This document shows, piece after piece, positions 8,801-18,020 of a DNA stretch of 64,000 nucleotides. Each line of letters starts with the position of its first letter. Within the stretch, counting starts at the first letter, position 1. The stretch lies in contig NZ_CP118108.1 in the NCBI RefSeq assembly GCF_028747985.1, forward strand, positions 379,001 through 443,000, in the 5' to 3' direction. Both the position numbers and the translations under genes were made by a program. The notes beneath the pieces were generated by a model. That model was not told where the DNA came from and did no database searches. It worked only from the letters and a program-made list of their open reading frames with translations. This DNA comes from Paenibacillus urinalis. GTDB lineage: Bacteria > Bacillota > Bacilli > Paenibacillales > Paenibacillaceae.

Positions 8801-9559
8801 ATGCCACAACAACCTTTTAGCACAGAGGATCTGAGTGTTTTTTACGGGGAGAAAGAAGCAGTGAAGGGAATCAGTATGGAGTTCCCGAAGAATACGGTAA
8901 CTGCCTTGATCGGTCCTTCTGGATGTGGTAAATCCACGTTCCTGAGATCTTTGAACCGAATGAATGATGAGATCGCCGGGGCTCGCGTAACAGGTCATAT
9001 CTGGATGGACGGCAAAGACTTGAATGCGCCAGGCACAGATGTTATCAAGCTTCGACAGAACATCGGAATGGTGTGGCAGAAGCCAAACCCGTTCCACAAA
9101 TCGATCTATAACAATATTGCATTTGGTCCGAAATACCGTGGTATGAAGAAGAAGAAGGATCTGGACGAAATTGTGGAAAAAAGCCTGCGTCGCGCCGCTC
9201 TGTGGGACGAGGTCAAGGATCGGCTTAACGATTCTGCCTTGGCTCTGTCGGGTGGACAACAGCAGCGTCTATGCATCGCTCGCGCACTGTCGGTCGAGCC
9301 GCAAATATTGCTGCTGGATGAGCCGGCATCTGCACTAGACCCGGTATCCACAGGAAAGATTGAAGAGCTGATTACAGAGCTCAAAAAAGATCTGCGTATC
9401 GTTATTGTTACTCATAACATGCAGCAGGCAGCACGGATTTCCGATTTTACAGCGTACCTCTTCCTGGGCAATCTCATGGAGCGCGATGTAACCGAGAAAA
9501 TCTTCTCCAATCCGGAGAACCAATCGACTCAAGAATATATTATGGGACGTTTCGGCTGA
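8801..9559 (+). CDS. pstB: Phosphate ABC transporter ATP-binding protein PstB
   Basis: This 252-residue ATPase powers phosphate import. The Walker A motif (GPSGCGKST), the Q-loop region ([10 protein letters not shown], a PstB hallmark), the signature LSGGQQQRL, Walker B ([13 protein letters not shown]) and the switch histidine ([13 protein letters not shown]) all appear in order. The length is normal for PstB. Ribosome site GGGAGG precedes the ATG. It is the last gene of the operon before a terminator. No phoU follows, as in Bacillus subtilis, so signalling to PhoR would run by another route. Confidence 0.95.
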   Translation: MPQQPFSTEDLSVFYGEKEAVKGISMEFPKNTVTALIGPSGCGKSTFLRSLNRMNDEIAGARVTGHIWMDGKDLNAPGTDVIKLRQNIGMVWQKPNPFHKSIYNNIAFGPKYRGMKKKKDLDEIVEKSLRRAALWDEVKDRLNDSALALSGGQQQRLCIARALSVEPQILLLDEPASALDPVSTGKIEELITELKKDLRIVIVTHNMQQAARISDFTAYLFLGNLMERDVTEKIFSNPENQSTQEYIMGRFG

Positions 9560-9590
9560 TCCAAAATCATCGAGCATTCATAATAGTCAG

Positions 9591-9641
9591 AAGAGCACAG
9601 CATACTTACGGCTTAACGAGCCGAGGCTGTGCTCTTTTTGC
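9591..9641 (+). terminator. Terminator after pstB
   Basis: AGAGCACAGC pairs with GCTGTGCTCT and is followed by TTTTT. It is a strong intrinsic terminator closing the pst operon. Confidence 0.88.
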
Positions 9642-9749
9642 ATAGTAGTCCGTTGAGTCAGGTTATTAGAGAGAGGGTTTGAATGGATAAATATAGAAAA
9701 AGTATAAATAAGCTTCTTCAATCCAATGCTAACCTGAAAGGGACTATTT

Positions 9750-10994
9750 ATGGAGCAATCATTCGCCAATTGGCGTCGAAAAGGCTTGCTGCTTGGAAGT
9801 ATCGGGATCTCCAGGATTGGAGATTTTGTCTATCTCATTGCGATTAACGTGTTGATTCTGAATATGACGGGTTCTCCTGCAGCCGTTGCAGGATTATGGA
9901 TCATTGCACCAGCAGCCTCACTACTGACGAAATTCTGGGCTGGAAGCTTGGTGGATCGATACAATCAGCGGCAGATTATGATCATTACTGATTTGATCCG
10001 GACTGTATTTGTAGCTGCTCTCCCGCTGCTGCCCGAGCTGTGGATGATTTATGCCTGCCTGATGATTAACAGTATGGCCTCTTCTATTTTTCAACCGGCT
10101 TCGATGACCTATATCGTTAGACTTGTACCAGCAGCAGAACGCAAGCAGTTTAATGCTTTTCAGGGTTTAACGACCTCGGGGGCTTTTCTGGTGGGTCCGG
10201 CCATTGCCGGGGTGCTGCTCATATATATGAAGCCTGATATTGCGATCTATATTAACGCAGCATCCTTCTTGATATCAGCCTTCTTGTTATCGCTGCTCCC
10301 CAAGCTACCTATAGAGGTGCAAGAGGGAGAAGCGGCAGGACAGAGGATAACTTATCGCATGATAGCAGCTGATTGGAGCGGTGTAATGAAGTTCAGTAGA
10401 TCTAACGCATATGTCATATTTGTCTACAGTCTGTTTCATTTTATTTTACTGCTAGGTATGGCGCTGGACTCACAGGAGGTTGTATTTATTCGCAGTACCC
10501 TTAAGATGTCTGAGCTGGAATACGGATTGATTGTCAGTCTGACAGGAGCAGGAAGTGTCGCCGGAGCATTTCTGAATTCGATATTAGCAAAATGGATTCC
10601 AGTCAAACATATGCTGGGAGGGGGAATGCTGCTTGTATCTGCAGGGTATCTGATCTTCTCCATCTCGAATTCATTCGTATGGGCTGCAGCTGGTTTCATC
10701 CTACTGGGCTTTTTCTCGTCTTTCTCCAATACGGGTCTGGCGACCTTTTATCAAAATAATGTTCCTGCAGCCATGATGGGCAGGGTAACAAGCATATTCG
10801 GCCTGATGGTTAGTCTGCTTCAGATAGCTGCTATTATAACGTTTGGTGTTATTGCCGAGCTCGTGTCGCTGCGTTACGTCTATTTTACAGTATCGATCGT
10901 GCTAGTCCTTCTATCGTTGTTGCTCTGGTTAATTAGTCTTCAGCGTTCGAGAGGCGGCTATTTCGATGAAGACAAGTCACAGATTAGATTGTAG
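9750..10994 (+). CDS. MFS transporter, EntS/macrolide-exporter-like
   Basis: This 414-residue membrane protein has twelve probable helices in two halves of six. The N-terminus carries the pattern of the small-molecule exporter branch (GISRIGDFVYLIAINVLILN), and the loop between helices 2 and 3 reads AGSLVDRYNQRQIMI, the MFS motif-A region. The C-terminus is cytoplasmic and basic. It stands alone, with the pst terminator on one side and the glycine riboswitch on the other. AAAGGG lies about 9 bases ahead of the ATG. The substrate cannot be inferred; export of a siderophore, drug or metabolite is usual for the group. Confidence 0.82.
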   Translation: MEQSFANWRRKGLLLGSIGISRIGDFVYLIAINVLILNMTGSPAAVAGLWIIAPAASLLTKFWAGSLVDRYNQRQIMIITDLIRTVFVAALPLLPELWMIYACLMINSMASSIFQPASMTYIVRLVPAAERKQFNAFQGLTTSGAFLVGPAIAGVLLIYMKPDIAIYINAASFLISAFLLSLLPKLPIEVQEGEAAGQRITYRMIAADWSGVMKFSRSNAYVIFVYSLFHFILLLGMALDSQEVVFIRSTLKMSELEYGLIVSLTGAGSVAGAFLNSILAKWIPVKHMLGGGMLLVSAGYLIFSISNSFVWAAAGFILLGFFSSFSNTGLATFYQNNVPAAMMGRVTSIFGLMVSLLQIAAIITFGVIAELVSLRYVYFTVSIVLVLLSLLLWLISLQRSRGGYFDEDKSQIRL

Positions 10995-11170
10995 GACAGA
11001 CTAACATCAACGTATGCAATGGCATTAACAGGGGTAGAAGTATAAGCAAATATAAAAGATTATGCATAATATATTATAGAAGCAATAGTGAATCCATCAG
11101 AATTTAAATATCAATGCGTTAGAAAATATAACACAAACCAGTTTTATACAAGGTGTCATCGTTACTTTTG

Positions 11171-11198
11171 TTGACATGAGGTCGGCTTATCGATTAAT
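11171..11198 (+). promoter_or_regulatory. Promoter for the glycine riboswitch/sda transcript
   Basis: A perfect TTGACA box is followed 16 bases later by ATTAAT, with transcription predicted to begin about 55 bases before the first aptamer. The -10 box matches only four of six positions. The preceding 10995-11170 stretch is AT-rich and I see no gene in it. Confidence 0.5.
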
Positions 11199-11261
11199 CT
11201 GTTTATAGTGAATTTGAAGCTTTGAATAAATACAAAAGAATAGGACTGCGGATGAAGATCA

Positions 11262-11504
11262 ATGGGAGAGATCGCGTGGGGAAACCACGGGACACCGAAG
11301 GAGCAAGCTGATAAGCACCCGGCTTATACAGCAGAATCTCTCAGGTAGAAGAACCTTGATTCGACGCAACTCTGGAGAGAGCCGATGCGCCGCCAAAGGG
11401 GTAAGTGAGAGTGAGGGCGATTGCTGTACGCCGGCCACTTCTGACGAAACTTTCAGGTACCAGGACAGAGAGAGGGGATGTACACCCTTACTCTGTCCTT
11501 TTTT
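11262..11504 (+). promoter_or_regulatory. Tandem glycine riboswitch with expression-platform terminator
   Basis: Two glycine aptamers follow each other. The first spans about 11262-11345 (GGGAGAG, then CCGAAGGAGCAAG, then GAATCTCTCAGG). The second spans about 11370-11470 (CTGGAGAGAG, then CGCCAAAGGGGTAAG, then GAAACTTTCAGG). The second is followed directly by a terminator whose arms AGGACAGAG and CTCTGTCCT are followed by six Ts. The 5' arm of the terminator overlaps the 3' end of the second aptamer, so glycine binding would be expected to release it and turn expression on. The controlled genes are sdaAB-sdaAA, which would remove serine made from excess glycine. Confidence 0.92.
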
Positions 11505-11570
11505 GCGTGGAAGAACGGATAATTCTGCACACAATAAGCTAGAACCTAAAACAATGAGAAATGGGGAGTT

Positions 11571-12266
11571 ATGATGACAAGGTTCAAGGATGTATTCTCA
11601 ATTATCGGGCCGGCAATGACGGGACCGTCCAGCTCCCATACTGCAGGGGCTGTTAGACTTGGGCGTATTGCCCGGCAGTGGCTTGGAACGAGACCGGAGA
11701 AAGCGAAGATGATATTATACGGCTCTTTTGCCGACACTTATACAGGACATGGAACAGATCTGGCGCTGATCAGTGGACTGATGAATATGGCTACCGATGA
11801 TGAGCGGATACCGAATGCAGAAGAGTGGGCTGAGCAGCTGGGAATGGAATATGAGTTTGTCACGAGCGGTCTTCCGGCGGCACATCCGAATACCGTCAAG
11901 TTTGAGCTGTCTGCAGGAGATCGGGCTTGTACGATGGTGGGAGCTTCGATTGGTGGAGGGAACGTTACCGTCTCTTTATTGGATGATTTTCGGGTACAGC
12001 TGACAGGTGATTTTCCTGCGGTGGTGCTGAGGCACTCGGATAAAGCCGGGGTCATCGCTTCAGTAACATCTGCGATAAGTGAGTCCGGTGTTAATATTGG
12101 CTTCATGCAGGTCGATCGTAAGGGCCGGGATGGAGAAGCGCTGACAGCAATGGAGACAGATACGATACCGGCTTCGGATGTGCTTAACAGACTGAAGTCT
12201 CTGCCTCATATTTATGATATTAAGGTCATTGATTTGAAGAAGGGGGACGATACCGATGCGGTTTAA
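11571..12266 (+). CDS. sdaAB: L-serine dehydratase, beta subunit
   Basis: This 231-residue subunit of the iron-sulfur L-serine dehydratase works with the alpha subunit encoded next to it to convert L-serine to pyruvate and ammonia. The N-terminal signature FSIIGPAMTGPSSSHTAGAVRLG is diagnostic for the beta subunit. The C-terminal part (about residues 150-220) is an ACT-type ligand-binding domain (VVLRHSDKAGVIASVTSAISESGVNIG). GGGGAG precedes two adjacent ATGs. The alpha gene overlaps it by 11 bases. Both genes lie behind a glycine riboswitch. Confidence 0.95.
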   Translation: MMTRFKDVFSIIGPAMTGPSSSHTAGAVRLGRIARQWLGTRPEKAKMILYGSFADTYTGHGTDLALISGLMNMATDDERIPNAEEWAEQLGMEYEFVTSGLPAAHPNTVKFELSAGDRACTMVGASIGGGNVTVSLLDDFRVQLTGDFPAVVLRHSDKAGVIASVTSAISESGVNIGFMQVDRKGRDGEALTAMETDTIPASDVLNRLKSLPHIYDIKVIDLKKGDDTDAV

Positions 12267-13179
12267 GCACTTGAAGGATTTGAATGCAATTTGTACGGCA
12301 GAAGGCAAGACGCTGGCTGAGCTGATGGTTGAAGAACAGGTGAAGGAGACCGGAACACCAGAGGCTGAGGTTGTGAGGCAGATGTCGGATTACTATCAGG
12401 TCATGAAGCAGGCTGTGCATAAAGGGATGAACGAGGATACAACCTCGCGCAGTGGACTGACGGGTGGAGACGGCCAGCGGGTCCGCCATTATTTGCAGAA
12501 CAATCAGAGCTGCTCGGGTGACGCCTCTACACTTGCTATGGCCTATGCGCTTGGTGTGTCGGAAGTGAATGCTTCCATGGGAAGAATTGTGGCAACGCCT
12601 ACGGCGGGTTCGGCAGGCATCATTCCCGGTGTTTTCGTAAGTGCGCAGGAGCGTTTTGGCTGGGAAGATGAGCATATGGTGAATGGCTTATTCTCTGCTG
12701 GGGCCATAGGTTATGTCATTGCCAACAATTCCTTCATCTCGGGTGCCGAGGGCGGATGTCAGGCAGAAGTCGGATCAGCGATCGGGATGGCAGCCGGGGC
12801 GATGGTTGAGCTTCGCGGCGGAACACCGGAACAGGTTGTACATGCGGTCGGCTTAGCTCTGAAAAATACACTCGGATTGATCTGCGATCCGGTGGCAGGG
12901 CTGGTTGAGATTCCGTGTATTGTAAGGAACGGATTAGGGGCAGTTACGGCGCTTGCAGCTGCAGATATGGCGCTGGCAGGGGTACGGAGCGCGATTCCTT
13001 CTGACGAAGTCATCGACGTCATGCTTGAGGTGGGAAGCGCAATGCCGAGCCGTCATCGGGAGACGGCCCAGGGCGGACTCGCGCAGACGCCAACGGGTAA
13101 GAAGCTGACGAAACAGCTGGCAGATACGAAGAAGGAAAAAACCAAGCCTAAGAAAGCGGCAGATGAAGCAGAAATGTAG
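12256..13179 (+). CDS. sdaAA: L-serine dehydratase, alpha subunit (iron-sulfur)
   Basis: This 307-residue catalytic subunit deaminates L-serine using a [4Fe-4S] cluster instead of PLP. Conserved features include the N-terminal SRSGLTGGDG, the glycine-rich TPTAGSAGIIPG and three cysteines for the cluster in GGCQAEVGSA, LICDPVAG and EIPCIVRNG. The start has AGGGGG 9 bases upstream, inside the beta gene. The C-terminal 25 residues are a Lys-rich tail (TKKEKTKPKKAADE) beyond the usual end. Catabolic serine removal under high glycine fits the upstream riboswitch. Confidence 0.95.
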   Translation: MRFKHLKDLNAICTAEGKTLAELMVEEQVKETGTPEAEVVRQMSDYYQVMKQAVHKGMNEDTTSRSGLTGGDGQRVRHYLQNNQSCSGDASTLAMAYALGVSEVNASMGRIVATPTAGSAGIIPGVFVSAQERFGWEDEHMVNGLFSAGAIGYVIANNSFISGAEGGCQAEVGSAIGMAAGAMVELRGGTPEQVVHAVGLALKNTLGLICDPVAGLVEIPCIVRNGLGAVTALAAADMALAGVRSAIPSDEVIDVMLEVGSAMPSRHRETAQGGLAQTPTGKKLTKQLADTKKEKTKPKKAADEAEM

Positions 13180-13288
13180 TGGATGTTGGAGCATGGTGTA
13201 GTGGATTCAAGAGTCCGAAAATATGGAACGTGTCTTAGCCACGGAATTTATTGAGCTCCATAGTGGGTTATCCCTTATGTAACAACAC

Positions 13289-13352
13289 CAAAAAAAGCCA
13301 AGACGATTGTATAGGTTTTCAAATGAGGTCCCTGCTCGTCTTGGCTTTTTAT
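13289..13352 (+). terminator. Bidirectional terminator between sdaAA and the LLM monooxygenase gene
   Basis: AAAAAGCCAAGACGA and TCGTCTTGGCTTTTT form a 15-base stem with A and T runs on opposite sides, so it can end transcription from both converging genes. Confidence 0.9.
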
Positions 13353-13362
13353 ATTCGCGTTA

Positions 13363-14385
13363 TTAAGCTTGGTTAAATATTTCACTGAGCAGCTTAATCG
13401 AATGTAATCTTGCCTGATGATCATAGATCGGGCTGGTTACAATGAACTCGTTAGCGCCGGTTTGCTTCAGCATTTGATTCAATTGATCACGGACACTGTC
13501 CTTATCTCCCATGACAGAATAGCGGAGCTGCCCTTTCACAATGGCTTTCTCCTGCATATTCCAGTCCAGCTCGTCAACCGGAGGCTGCATCAGACCGAAG
13601 CGTCCACGGATCATATTGAGGAATTGCTTCTGATGTGAAGTTGCAAGCTTATGGGCTTCTGCATCTGTCTCTGCCACAAAAGCGTTTAGAGCGACCATGG
13701 CATAAGGCTCCTCCAGCACTTCGGAAGGCTGGAAGTTGTTATAGTAGTAATCCAGTGCAGGCAGCAGATAGTCTGGAGCGAAATGGCTGGCAAAAGAAAA
13801 CGGCAGACCTTTGCGAGCTGCAAGCTCGGCGCTGAAGCCGCTTGATCCGAGCAGCCAGATCGGGATGTCGAGTCCACGTCCTGGATATGCATGCACCTGC
13901 ATTGATGAGGTCGACGTCGGTTTGAAATAATGCTGCAGCTCCTCTAGGCGCTGCGGGAAATCCTGACCGTCACTTCCTGGTCCGCGGCGAAGCGCGCGAG
14001 ATGTCAGCTGGTCAGAACCCGGAGCACGTCCGAGACCCAGATCGATGCGTCCAGGATACAGAGATTCGAGTGTACCAAACTGCTCTGCAATAACGAGAGG
14101 GGCATGGTTTGGCAACATAATACCGCCAGAGCCGACGCGAATACGCTTCGTCCCGCCTGCAATATGACCGATAACGACAGAAGTTGCTGAGCTTGCAATC
14201 CCCGGCATGTTATGATGCTCGGCCAGCCAGAAGCGGTTATAGCCAAGCTCGTCTGCATGCTGAGCCAGCTCAAGGGAGTTCTTCAGCGCATTGCCGATGT
14301 TGGAGCCTTCTGTTACTGTGGCCAGATCCAGAATGGAGAAGGGAATCTCCTCTAATTTCTTATGAGTTGTAGATTCAGTAGTCAT
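13363..14385 (-). CDS. LLM-class flavin-dependent oxidoreductase (luciferase-like)
   Basis: This 340-residue cytoplasmic enzyme belongs to the bacterial-luciferase-like monooxygenases that use reduced flavin. The family segments [41 protein letters not shown] and [21 protein letters not shown] are all visible near residues 45-125. The start is placed at 14385 (MTTEST) because AAGGAGG lies at about 14400-14406; an ATG 60 bases upstream sits before that site. The subgroup is the short-chain MsnO8/YhbW-like one by its EHHN and LGRAPG pattern. The substrate is unknown. It is a single-gene unit that shares a terminator with sdaAA. Confidence 0.88.
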   Translation of the reverse strand: MTTESTTHKKLEEIPFSILDLATVTEGSNIGNALKNSLELAQHADELGYNRFWLAEHHNMPGIASSATSVVIGHIAGGTKRIRVGSGGIMLPNHAPLVIAEQFGTLESLYPGRIDLGLGRAPGSDQLTSRALRRGPGSDGQDFPQRLEELQHYFKPTSTSSMQVHAYPGRGLDIPIWLLGSSGFSAELAARKGLPFSFASHFAPDYLLPALDYYYNNFQPSEVLEEPYAMVALNAFVAETDAEAHKLATSHQKQFLNMIRGRFGLMQPPVDELDWNMQEKAIVKGQLRYSVMGDKDSVRDQLNQMLKQTGANEFIVTSPIYDHQARLHSIKLLSEIFNQA

Positions 14386-14544
14386 TGATGTGTAGTAAGC
14401 CTCCTTGTGGTTAGTTTGTATCGTTAATCTTTCGAGATAGGGCATAAAAAGAATAGCATTTTCATTATATCATAAATTATAGATATGTGGATCTTGCCTG
14501 AATTCATATTAGTTATGTGTAAGTTAGGGCTGTGGCATGCATGT

Positions 14545-14579
14545 AAAAAAAGCCGGCTCCATATAGCGGAGCCGGCTTG
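14545..14579 (-). terminator. Terminator after the SDR gene
   Basis: Read on the minus strand, AAGCCGGCTCC pairs with GGAGCCGGCTT around a 7-base loop and runs into seven Ts. It closes the SDR gene transcript. Confidence 0.92.
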
Positions 14580-14614
14580 TCTATCACAAATAGAATTCAG
14601 TTCACCAAGAAGAG

Positions 14615-15352
14615 TTAAACGATAGTGTATCCGCCGTCAATCGGTACCATAGCACCGTTCATGAATTTGGCCTCATCAGAAGCGAGGAATACAGCTAGAT
14701 CAGCAACTTCTTGGGCTTGACCGAAGCGATCCAATGGAATCTTGTCGGTAGGGCGAGTCTTGAGCATCTCTTCTGTCATTGGAGTAGAGATTGTACCCGG
14801 GCAAATCGCATTGATCTTAATATTGTACCTGCCATACACTGCCGCGAGGTGCTTCGTATAACCAATCACTCCATGCTTGGATGCAGTATAGGCTGCGCCT
14901 CCCATCTGGGCAACGAGTCCAGCAATAGAAGCAATATTCACGATGGTTCCTTGTTTACGCTCGATCATATGAGGCAGTACTAGATTGGAAATACGGAAGA
15001 TGGCTTTGAGATTAATATCGAACATTAAGTCCCATTGTTCTTCAGTCGTTTCCAGACTGTTCGTATACTTGTCAAAGATCCCGGCGTTGTTAACAACGAT
15101 GTCAATCTGACCGAAGGTATTCTTCGTATATTCAACCATATTCGAGAGATCTTCCAGCACAGTGACGTTCACTTTGACAGCTGCGGCTTGGCCGCCGTTC
15201 TCTTTAATTTGCGCTGCGACTTGCTCTGCACCTTCGAGGTTCATATCGGCTACGATGACTTTAGCGCCTTCTCTAGCAAATGCAAGCGCTTCCGCTTTAC
15301 CCATACCGGAGGCTGATCCGGTAATGATTGCGACTTTATTTTGTAATCTCAT
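14615..15352 (-). CDS. Short-chain dehydrogenase/reductase (SDR)
   Basis: This 245-residue NAD(P)-dependent oxidoreductase is a classical SDR. The cofactor loop TGSASGMG is at residues 12-19, NNAG follows in the middle, and the catalytic pair is seen in YTASKHG with the serine in VNIASIAG. An aspartate follows the second strand (VIVADMN), which usually indicates NAD preference. The usual C-terminal ending GAMVPIDGGYTIV is intact. It lies downstream of a LysR gene on the same strand and has its own 137-base upstream region with a LysR-type T-N11-A motif. The substrate, probably an alcohol or hydroxy compound, is unknown. Confidence 0.9.
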   Translation of the reverse strand: MRLQNKVAIITGSASGMGKAEALAFAREGAKVIVADMNLEGAEQVAAQIKENGGQAAAVKVNVTVLEDLSNMVEYTKNTFGQIDIVVNNAGIFDKYTNSLETTEEQWDLMFDINLKAIFRISNLVLPHMIERKQGTIVNIASIAGLVAQMGGAAYTASKHGVIGYTKHLAAVYGRYNIKINAICPGTISTPMTEEMLKTRPTDKIPLDRFGQAQEVADLAVFLASDEAKFMNGAMVPIDGGYTIV

Positions 15353-15429
15353 TATAATTACCCCCTGTAAAGTGGATGAATGTAACTAACTCTTACAGGT
15401 TTAATTATAGACTTCTCTTATATAATATC

Positions 15430-15442
15430 TAATACATATTTA
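15430..15442. promoter_or_regulatory. LysR-type T-N11-A site upstream of the SDR gene
   Basis: The 13-mer TAATACATATTTA lies 78 bases before the SDR start. The same 13 bases, inverted, occur at 16447-16459 between the LysR and MFS genes. The T-N11-A form is the classic LysR-family half of a binding box. Confidence 0.5.
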
Positions 15443-15489
15443 GACATAATTCTATAACCTTAAAGTTATAAAAAAGATTTCGAGTAATT

Positions 15490-16392
15490 CTAGGTTTGAT
15501 GGTAATACGTAGAGACGATGTTGCGAAAAAAATCAACCGTAAACTGCCGAAATTCCACGGCCGCTTTGGTAAGATAATGTTCCTTGTTCCAGGCAATACC
15601 GATGGTACGCTTACAGTTCGGGTTACTGATCCGAAGCTGGACCGTATTAGGACCCCACTTGTTCAGTAGAGATAATTGAGGCGTAAAAGAGATACCTGCA
15701 CCGAGCTCTACCAATCGCAGGATCGCCCCTGCCTCCTCCAGTTCAATTGAAGTGTTCGCTGTAAATCCAGCCTGACTGCAGAAGTGATCACATAGATCCC
15801 GAAATTCATATCCAATAAAACGATTAATAAAAATCTCATCCTTGACTTCCTCGAGAGAAATGCTGTCGCGATCTGCAAAGGGGTGGTTGCTCGGAACGGA
15901 GAGGAAAATCTCCTCTTCAAGCAGTGGCATCCATTCGATATGACCTCCAAATATAGGGCTGGAGGAAATGCATATGTCCATACTGCCTTGTTCAAGCGGG
16001 CCCCTCATATCTTTTGAATGAATTTGATATTGCTTGATTTCGACCTTGGGGTGGAGCTTCAAGAAATCAGTCAGCAGAAAGGGCAAAATATGCGGCAACG
16101 AAGTGCCAACCGATATGATGCCATTATCGAGACCGGACATATCGCGAATTTGGCGCTGACCTTCTTCAATCTCTTGAAAGATACGATCGACTCGTACAAG
16201 AAACGAACTCCCGAAATTATTGAGTCTGATTTGTCTGCCTTCCCGATGGAAGAGTGGTGCTCCGAGTCCTTCTTCAAGGCGGGCAATGGTTTTGCTTAGT
16301 GCAGGCTGAGAAACATTGAGTTCCTGAGCTGCCTTCGTCATGTGTTCACAGCGGGCGGTAACTTGAAAGTAGCGAAGCTGCTGAAGTTCCAT
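15490..16392 (-). CDS. LysR-family transcriptional regulator
   Basis: This 300-residue regulator begins with the standard LysR winged helix (MELQQLRYFQVTARCEHMTKAAQELNVSQPALSKTIARLEEGLGAPLF) and continues with a two-lobed effector domain from about residue 90. It resembles the CynR/GltC-like branch by its N-terminus. It is divergent from the OFA-type MFS transporter and lies upstream of the SDR gene. Identical 13-base T-N11-A sites in front of both neighbours suggest it controls them and perhaps itself. The effector is unknown. Confidence 0.9.
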   Translation of the reverse strand: MELQQLRYFQVTARCEHMTKAAQELNVSQPALSKTIARLEEGLGAPLFHREGRQIRLNNFGSSFLVRVDRIFQEIEEGQRQIRDMSGLDNGIISVGTSLPHILPFLLTDFLKLHPKVEIKQYQIHSKDMRGPLEQGSMDICISSSPIFGGHIEWMPLLEEEIFLSVPSNHPFADRDSISLEEVKDEIFINRFIGYEFRDLCDHFCSQAGFTANTSIELEEAGAILRLVELGAGISFTPQLSLLNKWGPNTVQLRISNPNCKRTIGIAWNKEHYLTKAAVEFRQFTVDFFRNIVSTYYHQT

Positions 16393-16446
16393 ATTGTTGT
16401 AACCTGCTTTCTATAATTGATAACCTCGATGGAATGATTTTATTAA

Positions 16447-16459
16447 TAAATATGTATTA
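16447..16459. promoter_or_regulatory. LysR-type T-N11-A site between LysR and MFS genes
   Basis: TAAATATGTATTA is the exact reverse complement of the 13-mer in front of the SDR gene. It lies 55 bases from the LysR start in the divergent region, where LysR proteins usually bind. Confidence 0.5.
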
Positions 16460-16632
16460 TACATTGTTATTATATTCTTATAAGATAGTGGAAGAAAGAG
16501 CGATGTCACAATTCCGTCAATTTTATGATGTGTATATAGAGACAATTTAATGAATCAAGAAGTCATGACCAATGACCCTACAGGGGATTTCTTATTGTAA
16601 TAGTTGCTTCTATAAGTTGTGACGCCTCTTTG

Positions 16633-16646
16633 AGTAAACGCTTTCA
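16633..16646 (+). promoter_or_regulatory. Candidate cre (CcpA) site before the MFS gene
   Basis: AGTAAACGCTTTCA matches the Bacillus cre consensus TGWAANCGNTNWCA at all positions except the first. It lies 38 bases before the MFS start, where bound CcpA would block transcription when a good sugar is present. Confidence 0.6.
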
Positions 16647-16683
16647 AAAAATGAGTTGAAAAAAGAGAAAGGGGATGTTATGC

Positions 16684-17928
16684 ATGTCATCTCAACCCAA
16701 ACAGTTTAACCGATGGGCTGTTTTTGCAGCAGCTTGGATTATTATTTTCTGTGTATCCTCTGTAGCCATCTACAGTGTGTTTTCGGATCCGATGACCAAA
16801 GCTCATGGATGGGCCACATCAGATTACAACTTGGCTTATTCCTTGTACACCTTGATTTTTGCTTTGATTGCTATTTATGCGGGAAGAATAACCGATAAAT
16901 ATGGGGCGAGAGTGTTAATGTATGTAGGGGGTGTACTATTCGGGCTTGGTTGGTTTCTTACCGGTTATGTCCAAAGTATTCCGATGTTCTATGTAACCTT
17001 TAGCTTGATTGCCGGTGGAGGAGCAGGACTGATGTACAACTCCGCCCTTGTTACAGCAGTCCGTTGGTTCCCGGATAAGGGTGGGAAAATTTCCGGGCTA
17101 TTATTGTCCAGTGCGGCAATTGGTCCGTTTATTCTGTCACCGGTTTCTGCGACGTTGATCGAACGGATGGGGGTTGTTTCATCTTATCAGATCCTGGGGA
17201 TATTCTATACCATTGCGATTCTCCTTACGGGGTGGTTGTTAGTCTCTCCGCCTGCGGATTACAGACCTAAGGGCTGGAATCCGGATCAATCCACCTCCGG
17301 CAGCACTTCAACGGGCACGGTGATGAATTATAACTGGAAGGAGATGCTGAAATCGCCGCTGTTCTATCTGCTCTTCTTAACGCTGGTCAGCGCAAGTACA
17401 GCAGGTACCATGATGGTCAGCTCGGCTTCCATTATAGCTCAGGACCAGATTGGATTAACAGCTGCAGCAGGCGCAATCATTGTCAGCATCAGCACGCTTG
17501 CCAACTTTGTTGGTAGACTCAGCTTTGGTGTTATTTACGATAAATTTGGTGACTACGCTGCATTGCTTGTAAGTCTACTCATGACCATTGCTGCACTTCT
17601 ATTGATGACGGTAGCTAAGGATTATACATTCTTTGCAATCTGTATCATATTGCTTGGTTTTTCCTTTGGGGGTTTACTAGTTGTGTTCCCTCCACTGACG
17701 AGCAAGTCGTTCGGACCTAAGAATCTGGGTATCAATTATGCGATCGTGTTTGTTGGTTATTCCGGCGGTTCATTTGTGGGCCCTCGGATCGCCTCCTACT
17801 ATAAAGAAACGACAGGAGCATTTACAAGTGCATACGTATCGGCTGCAGTGCTCACCGCTATCGGAATTATGCTCGTCGGTGTCATTATGTATATGAATAA
17901 AAAAAGACTGGAGAAATCAGCGATTTAA
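16684..17928 (+). CDS. MFS transporter, OFA (oxalate/formate antiporter) family
   Basis: This 414-residue membrane protein has twelve probable helices. The N-terminal NRWAVFAAAWIIIFCVSS, the YTLIFALIAIYAGRITDKYGARVLMYVGG loop with MFS motif A, and the conserved RWFPDKGGKISGL of the OFA branch are visible. The start was set at 16684 because AAAGGGG ends 9 bases before it; an ATG 9 bases upstream abuts that site. It is divergent from a LysR gene, and a candidate cre lies in its upstream region. OFA carriers move small carboxylates, and the SDR neighbour would fit a hydroxy-acid or alcohol pathway, but the substrate is inference only. Confidence 0.87.
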   Translation: MSSQPKQFNRWAVFAAAWIIIFCVSSVAIYSVFSDPMTKAHGWATSDYNLAYSLYTLIFALIAIYAGRITDKYGARVLMYVGGVLFGLGWFLTGYVQSIPMFYVTFSLIAGGGAGLMYNSALVTAVRWFPDKGGKISGLLLSSAAIGPFILSPVSATLIERMGVVSSYQILGIFYTIAILLTGWLLVSPPADYRPKGWNPDQSTSGSTSTGTVMNYNWKEMLKSPLFYLLFLTLVSASTAGTMMVSSASIIAQDQIGLTAAAGAIIVSISTLANFVGRLSFGVIYDKFGDYAALLVSLLMTIAALLLMTVAKDYTFFAICIILLGFSFGGLLVVFPPLTSKSFGPKNLGINYAIVFVGYSGGSFVGPRIASYYKETTGAFTSAYVSAAVLTAIGIMLVGVIMYMNKKRLEKSAI

Positions 17929-17964
17929 AGACGTCTCCGAACTCCAGATCGGGGATATAGCAAA

Positions 17965-18006
17965 GGGAGCAGCTCTCGTGGTATCAACCATGAGTGCTGC
18001 TCCTCT
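17965..18006 (+). terminator. Terminator between the MFS gene and the sulfur-transfer fusion gene
   Basis: GGGAGCAGC pairs with GCTGCTCC, with further pairing inside (CTCGTGGT with ACCATGAG) around a 4-base loop. Two converging genes end on either side of it, so it may serve both. Confidence 0.78.
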
Positions 18007-18020
18007 TGTTAATTTAAAAT

